DNA from: Geodermatophilus normandii
GTDB taxonomy: Bacteria; Actinomycetota; Actinomycetes; Mycobacteriales; Geodermatophilaceae
Reading direction: 5' to 3'
DNA length: 64,000 nucleotides
Assembly: GCF_003182485.1 (NCBI RefSeq)
Contig: NZ_QGTX01000001.1
Location: forward strand, 3,744,001-3,808,000
Part shown: in pieces, positions 48,407 to 57,262 of the stretch
How the letters are laid out: every line of letters begins with the position of its first letter
Position numbering within the stretch: position 1 is the first letter of the stretch
Notes under the pieces: generated by a model
Told to the model about the DNA's origin: nothing
The model's database searches: none
Seen by the model: only the letters and a program-made list of their open reading frames with translations
Position numbers and translations under genes: made by a program

Positions 48407-49069
48407 TCAGGCCAGCAGCGCGGCCACCCGCGCGGGCCCGGTGGCGACGTCGAGGTGGGCGCCCCGGCCGTCGCCCGCGACCTCCCAGCCCCGCGCCCGG
48501 GCCACTGCCGCGTCGGCGTCGTAGGCCGGCGAGAGGTGCACGTACCGGGGCTCGGCGGTCAGCGGGGGCACGGCCACGTCCTCCGCCCACAGGCCCGCCG
48601 GCAGCCGGTGCCCCTCGGCGAGGACCGCGGCCCGCACCCGCTCGTCGGGCAGCAGTCCGGCCATGGCGTCGGGACCCCACCACGTCGTCCAGTCGGCCAC
48701 CCGGCCGTCGTCGGCGGTCAGCGGCGCGACCAGCCCGCGGACCTCCGCCGGCCACCGCGCGGGCCCGGACACCGGCGGCAGGACGGCGTCGAGCCACACC
48801 GCCCGCCGCGCCGCGCAGGCCGCCGCCACGGCGGGCAGCACCATGCCGGCGCCGGAGAACGCGACGACGACGTCGGCCGGGCCGACGGCGCCCGCCCACC
48901 GCCGGTCCCAGCCGGCCGCCGACGGCAGGGCGGACGCCGGGTCCTGCACCAGCCCGCGGAGGTCCGGGACGGCGACCGCCGCACCGCTCTCCCGCAGCCG
49001 CGCGGCCAGGGGCCCGAGGACGGCGGGCCCGAGCAGTGGCGGGTGCACCAGCAGCCAGCGGTCGGTCAC
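48407..49069 (-). CDS. alpha/beta-hydrolase-fold protein
   Basis: 220 residues. LLVHPPLLGPAVLGPLAARL at the N-terminus and VVVAFSGAGMVLP, which places a serine in the nucleophile-elbow position, suggest an alpha/beta hydrolase. A late HLSPAYDADA and GRGAHLDV could supply the acid and histidine. The elbow (FSGAG) departs from G-x-S-x-G, so activity is unsure. GTG 49069 is the start. It is divergent from malQ (172 bp). Confidence 0.65.
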   Translation of the reverse strand: MTDRWLLVHPPLLGPAVLGPLAARLRESGAAVAVPDLRGLVQDPASALPSAAGWDRRWAGAVGPADVVVAFSGAGMVLPAVAAACAARRAVWLDAVLPPVSGPARWPAEVRGLVAPLTADDGRVADWTTWWGPDAMAGLLPDERVRAAVLAEGHRLPAGLWAEDVAVPPLTAEPRYVHLSPAYDADAAVARARGWEVAGDGRGAHLDVATGPARVAALLA

Positions 49070-49241
49070 GGCGGTCAGTCTGCCGCCCGGCACGCGGTGG
49101 TCCACCCGTCCGCACGGCGTGCGGACCAGGTCCGGGCGAGCGCCGGCAGCAGCCTCCCGCCGGTGGCGGGTCGAGCGACGGAGACCGGCACCACGCCGCT
49201 CCTGCGCTGCGATCACCCCGGACCACCGTGAGGATCGAGGG

Positions 49242-51131
49242 GTGACACGCACCAGCAGCACCGACCGCTGGGGCATCGACGCCACCTGGCTCGATGCCCT
49301 CGACGAGGAACACGAGGTCGCGCAGGCCACCATCGAGCGCCTGCGGGAGGTGATCGGCGAGCCGCCGGAGGACCTGGAGCACCGGGCGCCCATCGTGGCC
49401 CGGCCCGGCGACGTCCTGGAGGTCGACGAGGCGGAGGTGACCCTCGAGGACGGGTCCACCCGGCACGTCGACGGCGAGCTGCCGGCCGACTTCCCCCTCG
49501 GCTACCACTGGCTGCAGGAGCCCGGCGGACCGCGGCGCCGGCTCGTCGTGTCCCCCGGCCGCTGCTGGCTGCCCGAGGACCGCGCCTGGGGCTGGGCGGT
49601 GCAGCTCTACGCCACGCGCAGCCGCGGCAGCTGGGGCATCGGTGACCTCGCCGACCTGCGCGCCGTCCGCGAGATGGCCGCCGGCCAGGGCGCCGGCTTC
49701 GTGCTCATCAACCCGCTGCACGCCGTCGCGCCGACGCCGCAGCAGGAGGCGAGTCCCTACCTCCCGGCCACCCGCCGCTTCCGCAACCCGGTCTACCTGC
49801 GGGTCGAGGAGGTGCCCGGCGCCGACCGGGTCGACCTCGACGGCGACGCCGGCCGGGCGCTGTCCGACGGCGAGCTCATCGACCGCGACGCGGTCTGGGC
49901 GCGCAAGCGGGAGGTGCTGCGCCGGGTCTTCGACGCCGCGGGCCGCGACGACCCCGCGTTCCCCGACTGGTGGTGGCACCAGGGGCAGAAGCTGCAGGAC
50001 TGGGCCACCTGGTGCGCGCTGGCCGACGTCCACGGCCCCGACTGGCACACCTGGCCCGAGGAGCTGCGCGACCCGCGCAGCGCCGCCGTGGGCTCGTTCG
50101 TCGCCGAGCACGAGCGCGAGGTCGCCTTCCACGCCTGGCTGCAGTGGTGCCTGTCGCTGCAGCTCGACCGCGCCACCGAGGGCATGACCGTGATCCAGGA
50201 CCTGCCGATCGGCGTGGCCGGCGGCGGCGCCGACGCGTGGACCTGGCAGGGCGTGCTGGCGCAGGGCGCGACGGTGGGCGCGCCGCCGGACGAGTTCAAC
50301 GCCCAGGGTCAGGACTGGGGCTCCCCGCCGCTGGTGCCCTGGCGGCTGCAGGAGTGGGACTACGAGCCGTTCGTCGAGTCGATCCGCGCCACGATGGCCG
50401 GTGCGGGCGGACTGCGCATCGACCACGTGATGGGCCTGTTCCGGCTGTGGTGGGTGCCCTCCGGGGGCAGCGCCGCCGACGGCGCCTACGTCCGCTACCC
50501 GGCCGAGGACCTGTTGGACATCGTCGCGCTGGAGAGCCACCGCGCGCAGGCCGTCGTCGTCGGGGAGGACCTCGGCACGGTGGAGGACGGCGTCCGGGAG
50601 GCCATGGCCGAGCACGGCGTGCTGTCCTACCGCCTGCTCTGGTTCGAGGACGACGACCCCGCCGAGTGGCCCGAGGAGGCGATGGCCGCCATCACCACCC
50701 ACGACCTGCCGACGGTCGCGGGGCTGTGGAGCGGCGCCGACCTCGAGGAGCAGCGCGAGCACGGGACCGGCACCGACGAGGAGCTCGAGCGGGGCCGCTC
50801 GACGCTGCTGGAGCGGCTGCCGGGGCTGCGGAGGAACGCGCGGCCGGAGACGGCGGTCAAGCGGGCGCACGAGCTGCTCGCCCGGGCGCCCTCGCTGCTG
50901 CTGTCGGCCACCCTCGACGACGCGCTGGCCGAGCGGCGCCGGCCGAACATGCCCGGCACCACCGACCGGCCCAACTGGTCGCTGCCCCTGCCGGTGGCCG
51001 TCGAGGACCTGCCGTCACACCCGCTGCTGCAGGAGGTCGCGCGGACCCTCGCCGAGGGGGTCGCGGCGACGACCGACCCGGAGGAGGACGCGATCGGCGA
51101 GCAGGCCGGCGGGGAGGCCCGCGCCGACTGA
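49242..51131 (+). CDS. malQ: 4-alpha-glucanotransferase (amylomaltase)
   Basis: GH77 enzyme, 629 residues, transferring maltodextrin segments between alpha-1,4-glucans. An N-terminal domain of about 100 residues precedes the barrel. Family motifs are ASPYLPATRRFRNPVY, the nucleophile Asp in LRIDHVMGLFRLWW, the acid/base Glu in VVGEDLGTVEDG and THDLPTVAGLW. GTG 49242 follows AGGATCGAGGG. The neighbourhood (GH13 enzyme and LLM oxidoreductase on the other strand) fits glycogen or maltodextrin turnover. Confidence 0.95.
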   Translation: MTRTSSTDRWGIDATWLDALDEEHEVAQATIERLREVIGEPPEDLEHRAPIVARPGDVLEVDEAEVTLEDGSTRHVDGELPADFPLGYHWLQEPGGPRRRLVVSPGRCWLPEDRAWGWAVQLYATRSRGSWGIGDLADLRAVREMAAGQGAGFVLINPLHAVAPTPQQEASPYLPATRRFRNPVYLRVEEVPGADRVDLDGDAGRALSDGELIDRDAVWARKREVLRRVFDAAGRDDPAFPDWWWHQGQKLQDWATWCALADVHGPDWHTWPEELRDPRSAAVGSFVAEHEREVAFHAWLQWCLSLQLDRATEGMTVIQDLPIGVAGGGADAWTWQGVLAQGATVGAPPDEFNAQGQDWGSPPLVPWRLQEWDYEPFVESIRATMAGAGGLRIDHVMGLFRLWWVPSGGSAADGAYVRYPAEDLLDIVALESHRAQAVVVGEDLGTVEDGVREAMAEHGVLSYRLLWFEDDDPAEWPEEAMAAITTHDLPTVAGLWSGADLEEQREHGTGTDEELERGRSTLLERLPGLRRNARPETAVKRAHELLARAPSLLLSATLDDALAERRRPNMPGTTDRPNWSLPLPVAVEDLPSHPLLQEVARTLAEGVAATTDPEEDAIGEQAGGEARAD

Positions 51132-51144
51132 CCCGGCCCCCGGG

Positions 51145-51188
51145 ACGAGTCCGGCGCGGCACACCTCGGGGTGCCGCGCCGGACTCGT
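51145..51188. terminator. bidirectional terminator between malQ and the nuclease gene
   Basis: An 18-bp perfect stem (ACGAGTCCGGCGCGGCAC and complement) with an 8-base loop lies 13 bp after the malQ stop and 13 bp after the convergent nuclease stop. Confidence 0.9.
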
Positions 51189-51201
51189 GGTCAGCTGCCG
51201 G

Positions 51202-53826
51202 TCAGGACTCGCGGCCGTCCTGCTCGCCGCTGCCGGTGCCGCGTCCCTGGTCCAGGCGGTCGGTGCCGGGGCCGCCGACGAGGGTGTCGTCGCCGTTGCC
51301 GCCGCCGAGGACGTCGTCGCCGAAGCCGCCGAGCAGCCGGTCGTCGCCGTTCCCACCGCTCAGGGTGTCGTTCCCGGCGCCACCGCAGACCACGTCGTCG
51401 GCGTTGCCGCCGCTGATCGTGTCGTCGCCACCGAGACCCATGACCACGTCGACGCCGGTGGTGCCGCTGACCGTGTCGTCGCCCGGGGTGCCGGTGATCG
51501 TCGGGACGAGGCCGTTGCAGCGCTCCTCCAGGTCGATCCCGACCAGCAGCGGGTCGTGGTCGCTGGACCGGTACGGGTCCGGCGCGTACAGGGCCGGGTC
51601 GCCGGTGTACTGGTAGGCGAACGACTCCACCGAGTTGATGTTCCAGTGCGCGACGTCGGTGACCTTGGCCGTCAGCTCCGCCGTGGCCAGCGCGTGGTCC
51701 AGCGAGCCCGACAGGTTGTCGAACACGTAGCTGTACCGGCCCTCGTCGAACTCCTCGCCGAGGTCGGTGTAGCCGGCCCCGCGGAGCGCCTCGATCGGGT
51801 CCTCCTGGCTGTAGGCGTTGAAGTCGCCCATGAGGATCACGTCGTCGTCGCCGGTGCTCTGCACCAGCCCGGCGGCGAACTCCGCCAGTGACTCCGCCTG
51901 GCGCACGCGGTCGCCGTTCCACTGCCCCTGGCCGTCGCCGGTGTCGACGTTGTCGCCCGTGGCGGCACCCGTGCTCTTCGACTTGAGGTGGTTGGCCACC
52001 ACCGTGAAGGCGTCCCCGTCCTTGACGAACGTCTGCGCCTGCGGCTCGCGGGCGTTGGACCAGACCGTCTCGTCGACCAGCCCGACCGGGTCGCCGACCG
52101 GCTGGACGACGTCGCTGCGGTAGATGATCCCGTTGCGGATCACGTCCCGGTCGACGGCGTAGAGCTCGTCCGGCATCGGCACGTAGCTCCACACCTGCCC
52201 GCCCGCGGCGGTGTTCAGGCGGTTCACCAGGTCGGCGAGCGCCAGGTCGGCGTTGCCGGGGTCGCGGCCGGTGGAGTCGGTGTCCTCGATCTCCAGCAGG
52301 GTGACCACGTCGGCGTCGAGCTCGGTGATCGCGGCGACCTCCTTGGCGGCCTGCCGCTCGAACTGGGCCTGGCTCGTGGCGCCGCGGGCGTCCGAGCCGG
52401 TCCAGGTCAGGAAGTAGTTCAGCACGTTGAACGTGGCCAGCTGCACGTCACCGCCGACGTCCTCGGGCTCGGTCGTGCGGGTGTCCTGACCGGCGAAGAC
52501 ACCGTTGGCGGTGCCGTCGGCCGGCTGCAGCCGCCAGGCGTCGAAGCCGTACCCGAGGACGAGCGGCTCGGTGAACTCGACCTCGTCACCGACGCGGACC
52601 GGCGTGGTCGGCGACAGGTACGGCCGGGTCGTGACCGTCACCCTGGCGCTGACGCCGTCGTCGAGGGTGATGCGGCGGAGCGCGTTGTCCGTCGCCACCT
52701 CGGCCGCCTCGGCGGTGCCGGGGCGGGCCAGCTCGGTCGGCTGCACCAGCACGCCGCCCTCGGACAGGACGAGCTCGCCGAAGCTCGTGAGGTCGAAGAC
52801 CTCGCTGACGGTGAGCGTGTCGGCGGGCGCGACGCGCATGCCCTCGAGCCGCTCGCGGGCGGCGTCGTCGGCGGGCAGGTCGAGCGGGGCGGCCGCCGGC
52901 AGGTCAGCGGCGGTGCCGTCGGCACAGACGGCGGCGCCGGAACGTGCGCTGATCTGCGTCTGGCCGCCGAACTCCTGCGCCTGGCCGGTGACGGCGACGG
53001 TGTCGCCGAGGTCGACCGCGACCGGGCTGAAGACGAAGACGCCGTCGGACGTGGCGGCGTCGCCGTCACCGTCGGGGTCCTGCAGGTAGAAGCCGGACAG
53101 GCCCGGCACGTCGCCGACGACCACGCCACGGACGGTCACCCGCTGCCCCTCGAGGCGGGTGGTCGCCGCGGCGCCCTGGACGGCGCCGATCTCGTGCGTC
53201 GGCGTGACGTCGCAGACCGCGAACGGCTCCGGCTCCGTGGTGCCGCCACCTGGGTTGACCGCGCCCTTGGTCGCAGCCGCCGGCCCGCTCCACACGGATG
53301 CGCCGGCGGTGTCGAACGTCCGCGACAGCGATTGCCCGGCCGGCTCGGTCCCCACCTCGGACCGGCCGATGTCGGTGCTCGTCAGGCCGGAGGCCGGACC
53401 GTTGGCGGCCGTGAAGGACCCCTCGTACGAGAGGAACTCGAGGAGCTCGGTGCCGCGCACCAGGGCGATGCCGTCCGGGGCGCCGTTCTGGATCCCGTTG
53501 GCCGGGTAGTCGACCACGGCCACGGCAGGTGCATCGGCCGGTGCCGTCACCACCGGCAGGGCGTCCGTGTCGTAGGTGGAGCGGTCGTTGCCGTTGTAGA
53601 GGACCACCGACAGGCCGGCCGAGCTGGTACCGGCCGGGATCTGGACCTCGACGAACTCACCGGCGTCGCCACCGTCGTTGTCGTAGTGGATCTCGGAGAT
53701 GAAGGGCGTGGTGGGCGCAGCGGCGGAGGCGGTCGCCGGGAGGCCCACGACGGCGGCCGACACGGCGGTCGCGCCGAGTACGGCGCGGCGCGCGAGCAGG
53801 CGCCGGGAACCGGGTGATGAGAGCAC
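51202..53826 (-). CDS. ExeM/NucH-family secreted endonuclease with lamin-tail domain and RTX repeats
   Basis: 874 residues. A twin-arginine-like signal (SRRLLARRAVLG, hydrophobic stretch, ASAAAP) is followed by a lamin-tail domain (FISEIHYDNDGGDAGEFVEV), an OB-fold part (VRGVVVGDVPGLSGFYLQDPDGDGD) and an endonuclease/exonuclease/phosphatase domain with LATFNVLNYF, LLEIEDTD, LMGDFNAY, GSLDHALA and SSDHDPLLVGID. The C-terminus has about six RTX-type GGxGxD calcium-binding repeats. It should degrade extracellular DNA when folded by calcium outside the cell. GTG 53826 marks the signal peptide. Confidence 0.92.
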   Translation of the reverse strand: MLSSPGSRRLLARRAVLGATAVSAAVVGLPATASAAAPTTPFISEIHYDNDGGDAGEFVEVQIPAGTSSAGLSVVLYNGNDRSTYDTDALPVVTAPADAPAVAVVDYPANGIQNGAPDGIALVRGTELLEFLSYEGSFTAANGPASGLTSTDIGRSEVGTEPAGQSLSRTFDTAGASVWSGPAAATKGAVNPGGGTTEPEPFAVCDVTPTHEIGAVQGAAATTRLEGQRVTVRGVVVGDVPGLSGFYLQDPDGDGDAATSDGVFVFSPVAVDLGDTVAVTGQAQEFGGQTQISARSGAAVCADGTAADLPAAAPLDLPADDAARERLEGMRVAPADTLTVSEVFDLTSFGELVLSEGGVLVQPTELARPGTAEAAEVATDNALRRITLDDGVSARVTVTTRPYLSPTTPVRVGDEVEFTEPLVLGYGFDAWRLQPADGTANGVFAGQDTRTTEPEDVGGDVQLATFNVLNYFLTWTGSDARGATSQAQFERQAAKEVAAITELDADVVTLLEIEDTDSTGRDPGNADLALADLVNRLNTAAGGQVWSYVPMPDELYAVDRDVIRNGIIYRSDVVQPVGDPVGLVDETVWSNAREPQAQTFVKDGDAFTVVANHLKSKSTGAATGDNVDTGDGQGQWNGDRVRQAESLAEFAAGLVQSTGDDDVILMGDFNAYSQEDPIEALRGAGYTDLGEEFDEGRYSYVFDNLSGSLDHALATAELTAKVTDVAHWNINSVESFAYQYTGDPALYAPDPYRSSDHDPLLVGIDLEERCNGLVPTITGTPGDDTVSGTTGVDVVMGLGGDDTISGGNADDVVCGGAGNDTLSGGNGDDRLLGGFGDDVLGGGNGDDTLVGGPGTDRLDQGRGTGSGEQDGRES

Positions 53827-54045
53827 GGAGGACCCTTCGGGCAGGTGCGGGGACGTGAGCGAGGCTAAGGACGCTCCGTGCACACACCAACAACGGGACG
53901 TGACGGCGGAGTGACCGCCCGCACGGGATGTGACCCGGATCACGGCCGCGACGGCGTGTCACCGTGTCGACCCGCCGACTCGAGGACCCGGCCTCCGGCG
54001 CCCCGGTCTCGAACGGGTGTTCGACCGCCGTGCGAGACTGCACGG

Positions 54046-54348
54046 GTGGCCGGCGGGATGCGCGGGGACAGGTCGCGGCCGTCGCTGGGTGAGCGCGCCG
54101 CCGACTCCGGCGTCGCGCCTCCGGCCCCACCGGACGCGCCGCCGCCTGCTCCGCGCGCGGCCGGTGCGGGCCGCCACTGCTGGGTGCACGCCCCGCCGGG
54201 CGCCGACGGCACCGTCCCCGGGCTGCTCGTGGAGTGGCGCCAGCACTCCGGCGGCTGGCAGGGCCGGGTGGCCTACGCCGTCCCCGGCCCGCACGGCGCG
54301 GTGCTCGTCGAGGCGTGGCTGCCGGCGGGGTCCCTCCGACAGCGCTGA
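54046..54348 (+). CDS. hypothetical protein, about 100 residues
   Basis: A disordered Pro/Ala/Arg-rich N-terminal half is followed by a small beta-rich part (HCWVHAPPG, GLLVEWRQHSGGWQGRVAYAV, AVLVEAWLPA) of a kind often seen as stand-alone proteins in actinobacteria. GTG 54046 or ATG 54058 may be the start. Function is unknown. It is divergent from the nuclease gene; the 219 bp between hold no clear motif. Confidence 0.6.
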   Translation: MAGGMRGDRSRPSLGERAADSGVAPPAPPDAPPPAPRAAGAGRHCWVHAPPGADGTVPGLLVEWRQHSGGWQGRVAYAVPGPHGAVLVEAWLPAGSLRQR

Positions 54349-54423
54349 GGTGTTTCCCCGTCCGCCCGGCGGCTATGGCCTCCCGTCGAGACCGATCGAC
54401 GACGACGCAGCGGAGGTACCGCG

Positions 54424-54627
54424 ATGACCACCCCACCCGACCGCCCCACCCTCGACGACGTCATGGACACCGAGGAGTCGGCGCCGCGCGACCGCCAGGA
54501 GCACGGCAAGACCGACCCGCGGCCCAACGACGACGCGCTGCAGCACCGCACCGAGCAGGAGCGGCAGGCCGTCGGCTCCGACGACGCCGACCCGGCCGGC
54601 GCGGAGTTCCACGCCGCCACCGACTGA
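54424..54627 (+). CDS. small hydrophilic, acidic protein, 67 residues
   Basis: ATG 54424 has GGAGG about 7 bp upstream. The protein is charged and predicted disordered (TEESAPRDRQEHGKTDPRPNDD), lacks hydrophobic segments and ends DPAGAEFHAATD. It resembles small stress-type hydrophilic proteins of actinobacteria, but no family is recognised. A hairpin terminator follows. Confidence 0.65.
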   Translation: MTTPPDRPTLDDVMDTEESAPRDRQEHGKTDPRPNDDALQHRTEQERQAVGSDDADPAGAEFHAATD

Positions 54628-54635
54628 CCGCTCGC

Positions 54636-54661
54636 GGGGTGGGCGCCCCGGCGCCCACCCC
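54636..54661. terminator. bidirectional hairpin terminator
   Basis: GGGGTGGGCGC and its exact complement (11 bp) with a 4-base loop fill the gap between the small hydrophilic gene and the convergent MFS gene, touching the latter's stop. Confidence 0.8.
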
Positions 54662-55896
54662 TACCGGTGGTCGGGTCCGGTGCTGCGGCCGAGCAGCAGG
54701 GCCAGCAGCAGCGCCCCGCCGATGCCGGTGCCCGCCACCGCGACCGCGCCCGGCCACCCGGCGGCCGCCCAGGCCCGCCCGGCCAGCGTGCCGCCCACCG
54801 AGGACCCGACGTAGTACCAGAACGAGTACAGCGAGGCGGCCTGCCCGACCGGCCGCTCCCCCAGCGCGGCGCGCGCCGCCACCCAGCCGCTGGCGACGCC
54901 GTGCGCGGCGAAGAACCCGACCGTGAGGACCGCGAGGCCGGCGACGAACAGGGCCAGCGGCGCGGCCAGCGTCAGCACCAGGCCGGCCGCGGTGAGCACC
55001 AGGGCCACCGGGACGACCACCCGCCGACCGGCCCGCTCGGCCAGGCCCCCGGCCACCGGTGCGGCCACCGACCCGAGCAGGTAGGTGAGGAAGACCAGCC
55101 CGGCCAGCGCGGGCGACAGGCCGTAGGGCTCGCTCTCCAGCCGGAAGGTGCCGGCGTTGTAGACGGCCACGAAGCCGCCCATGAGCAGCGCCGCCAGCGC
55201 GTAGAGCCCGAGCAGCACCGGGTCGCCGAGGCCGCGCGCGAGCCGGCGCAGCACCGGCGTGTGCCGCGGCACCGGCAGGAAGCGGCGGGAGGCCGGAAGC
55301 AGCGCCCGGACGGCGACCGTGCACCCGACGGCCAGCGCCGCGATGCCGCCGAGGGCGGTCCGCCAGCCGCCGAGGTCGGCCAGCGCGCCGGCGACGACCC
55401 GGCCGGCCAGCCCGCCGATCGCCGTCCCGCCCACGAACAGCCCGATCGCCCGGGAGCTCACCGAGGCGTCGAGCTCCTCCCGGAGGTAGGCCACGCCGAC
55501 GGCGGGCAGCCCGGCCAGCGCGAACCCCTGCAGGCCGCGCAGCCCGAGGAGCACCTCCCACGCCGGCGCGGCCGCCGTGAGCACCGCGAGGCCGCTCGAG
55601 CCGGCCAGCGCCACCCGCAGCACCCGCGTGCGGCCGATGCGGTCCGACAGCGGTCCGAGGACGAGCAGCCCGAGGGCCAGCCCGGCCGTCGCCGCGGAGA
55701 CCGACAGCGTCGCCGCCGCCGGCGAGACGGCAAAGGCACGCGCCAGCTCGGGGAGCAGCGCCTGCGGCGCGTAGAGGACGGCGAACACCGCGAGCCCGGC
55801 GAGGAACACCGCCAGCGACGCGCGGCGCAGCGCCGCCTCCCCCGCCCGGTGGCCGCGGGGCAGCGGCCCGCTCCCGGGGTCGGACGGGGACGGCAC
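54661..55896 (-). CDS. MFS transporter (AraJ-like)
   Basis: 411 residues with 12 predicted transmembrane helices. The first-loop motif GPLSDRIGRTRVLR is a clear MFS signature and GGLAERAGRRVVV is the matching loop between helices 8 and 9. FWYYVGSSVGGTLAGRAW near the C-terminus is typical of AraJ/YbcL-type sugar or drug efflux proteins. The substrate is unknown. GTG 55896 is the start, and it is divergent from the next gene with 33 bp between. Confidence 0.87.
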   Translation of the reverse strand: MPSPSDPGSGPLPRGHRAGEAALRRASLAVFLAGLAVFAVLYAPQALLPELARAFAVSPAAATLSVSAATAGLALGLLVLGPLSDRIGRTRVLRVALAGSSGLAVLTAAAPAWEVLLGLRGLQGFALAGLPAVGVAYLREELDASVSSRAIGLFVGGTAIGGLAGRVVAGALADLGGWRTALGGIAALAVGCTVAVRALLPASRRFLPVPRHTPVLRRLARGLGDPVLLGLYALAALLMGGFVAVYNAGTFRLESEPYGLSPALAGLVFLTYLLGSVAAPVAGGLAERAGRRVVVPVALVLTAAGLVLTLAAPLALFVAGLAVLTVGFFAAHGVASGWVAARAALGERPVGQAASLYSFWYYVGSSVGGTLAGRAWAAAGWPGAVAVAGTGIGGALLLALLLGRSTGPDHR

Positions 55897-55929
55897 GCGC
55901 CCATCGTGCCGGGCTGCTGGGATGGGCCC

Positions 55930-56343
55930 GTGGCCCGCCTCCAGCCCGACGACGTCGCCTGCTGGGTGGTCAAGACCGCGCGGCCGGCGGAGGCGACCGT
56001 CCCCGGGTGGCGGCCCGGGCAGGCGGCGACCGTCAGCCGGTGCCTGCGCCGCTCCTACCGGCTGGCGCTGATGCGGCCCGGCGCGCCGTGCCTGCTGTGG
56101 CGCAGCGGCCCCGACCGGCCGGGCGTGCACGCCCTCGGGGAGCTGGCCGGGGAGGTCGGCGAGGACGCCGGCGGCCCGGTCGTCGCCGTCCGGCTCACCC
56201 TCCTGGCCGCGCCGGTGCCGCGCGCCGAGCTGCTGGCCGACCCGGTCGCCCGCGACGCCGAGGTGCTGCGGATGCCGGCCGGCAGCAACCCCTCGTACCT
56301 CACGCCCGCCCAGTACGCCGCCGTCCTCGGCTCGCTGCACTGA
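55930..56343 (+). CDS. EVE-domain-like protein, putative
   Basis: 137 residues. CWVVKTARPAE and SYRLALMRPGAPCLLWRSGPDRPGVHALGELAG resemble the PUA-like EVE fold (a Trp at the start, then M-R-P-G-D-x-x-L-x-W), which binds modified bases or RNA. The second half keeps the VRLTLLAAPVPRAELLADP pattern found in that fold. GTG 55930. The assignment is tentative. A DUF998 membrane gene follows 12 bp later, so they are likely cotranscribed. Confidence 0.6.
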   Translation: MARLQPDDVACWVVKTARPAEATVPGWRPGQAATVSRCLRRSYRLALMRPGAPCLLWRSGPDRPGVHALGELAGEVGEDAGGPVVAVRLTLLAAPVPRAELLADPVARDAEVLRMPAGSNPSYLTPAQYAAVLGSLH

Positions 56344-56355
56344 CCGGCTGGGACC

Positions 56356-57219
56356 ATGGGGAGCGTGCCGAGCAAGCGGATCCCCTGGGGCGCGGTCGCC
56401 TGGCTGCTGACCCTGCAGTTCTTCGTCGTCGAGACGATCGTCCAGCTGCGGTCGGTCCTGCCGTACTCGCGGTCGGCCGACGTCATCAGCGCCCTCGGCG
56501 ACGCCGTCCGGCCGGGGCACTCGCTGATGAACGCCTCCTTCGTGGTGCAGGCCGGCCTGATCGGCGCGGGCGCGGTGGCGCTGCTGCCGGTCCTGCGCGG
56601 GCGCGCGGCGCGGCCCGCGGTGGGGCTGCTCGGGGTCGCCGCGCTCGGGGTGCTGCTGGTCGGCGTCTTCCCCCGGCTGACCTCGCCGACGCTGCACACC
56701 ACCGGCGCCGTCCTCTACCTCGTCGGCGGCGGGCTCGGGGTGCTGGCACTGGCCTACGCCGTGCGGCCCTGGTCGGAGGCGCTGGGCACCACGCTGGCGC
56801 TGCTGGGCCTGTTGGCCACGGCGATGACCGTCTTCTACGGCGCCGGCGTGGTGGAGTTCCTCGGCGAGGGCGGCACCGAGCGGGCGGCGGCCTACGTGCT
56901 GCCGATCGCGCTGGCCCTGACCGGCCCCTCGCTGTGGTGGCTCAGCCGCACCCGGGCCGAGCCGGACACCGGCCGCCCGACCCGGCGCCAGCGGAGGGCG
57001 CAGGAGCGCGACCGCGAACGCCTCGAGCGGGCCCGGCGCGCCGCCGAGCGGGACGACGCCCTGGAGGCCGCCGCCCGCCGCGCCAGGAGCGCGCCGGCGG
57101 CCACCGATGCCGACCTGCACGACGACGACCTGCACGACGACCTGCACGACGACCTGCACGACGACGACCTGGACCCCGACGACCCCTGGGCCGGCCCCCG
57201 CCGGCGCCGCGAGCGCTGA
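56356..57219 (+). CDS. DUF998 membrane protein with acidic His-Asp repeat tail
   Basis: 287 residues, about six transmembrane helices in the first 200 (AWLLTLQFFVVETIVQLR, FVVQAGLIGAGAVALLPVL and others), the DUF998 pattern. A basic coiled-coil region (RRQRRAQERDRERLERARRAAER) comes next. The C-terminal tail consists of DLHDDDLHDD-type repeats encoded by tandem GACCTGCACGAC units around 57112-57165. The tail could bind divalent metals. ATG 56356 is used; function unknown. Confidence 0.78.
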   Translation: MGSVPSKRIPWGAVAWLLTLQFFVVETIVQLRSVLPYSRSADVISALGDAVRPGHSLMNASFVVQAGLIGAGAVALLPVLRGRAARPAVGLLGVAALGVLLVGVFPRLTSPTLHTTGAVLYLVGGGLGVLALAYAVRPWSEALGTTLALLGLLATAMTVFYGAGVVEFLGEGGTERAAAYVLPIALALTGPSLWWLSRTRAEPDTGRPTRRQRRAQERDRERLERARRAAERDDALEAAARRARSAPAATDADLHDDDLHDDLHDDLHDDDLDPDDPWAGPRRRRER

Positions 57220-57262
57220 CCCGGTCGCGGCCGTCCCGGGCCTCGGCCCCGCGGATCCGCGG

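Noticed and set aside
57249-57262. CCGCGGATCCGCGG palindrome between DUF998 and DMT transporter genes
   Set aside because: A 14-bp GC palindrome without loop could be a weak terminator, but the evidence is too thin for a feature.
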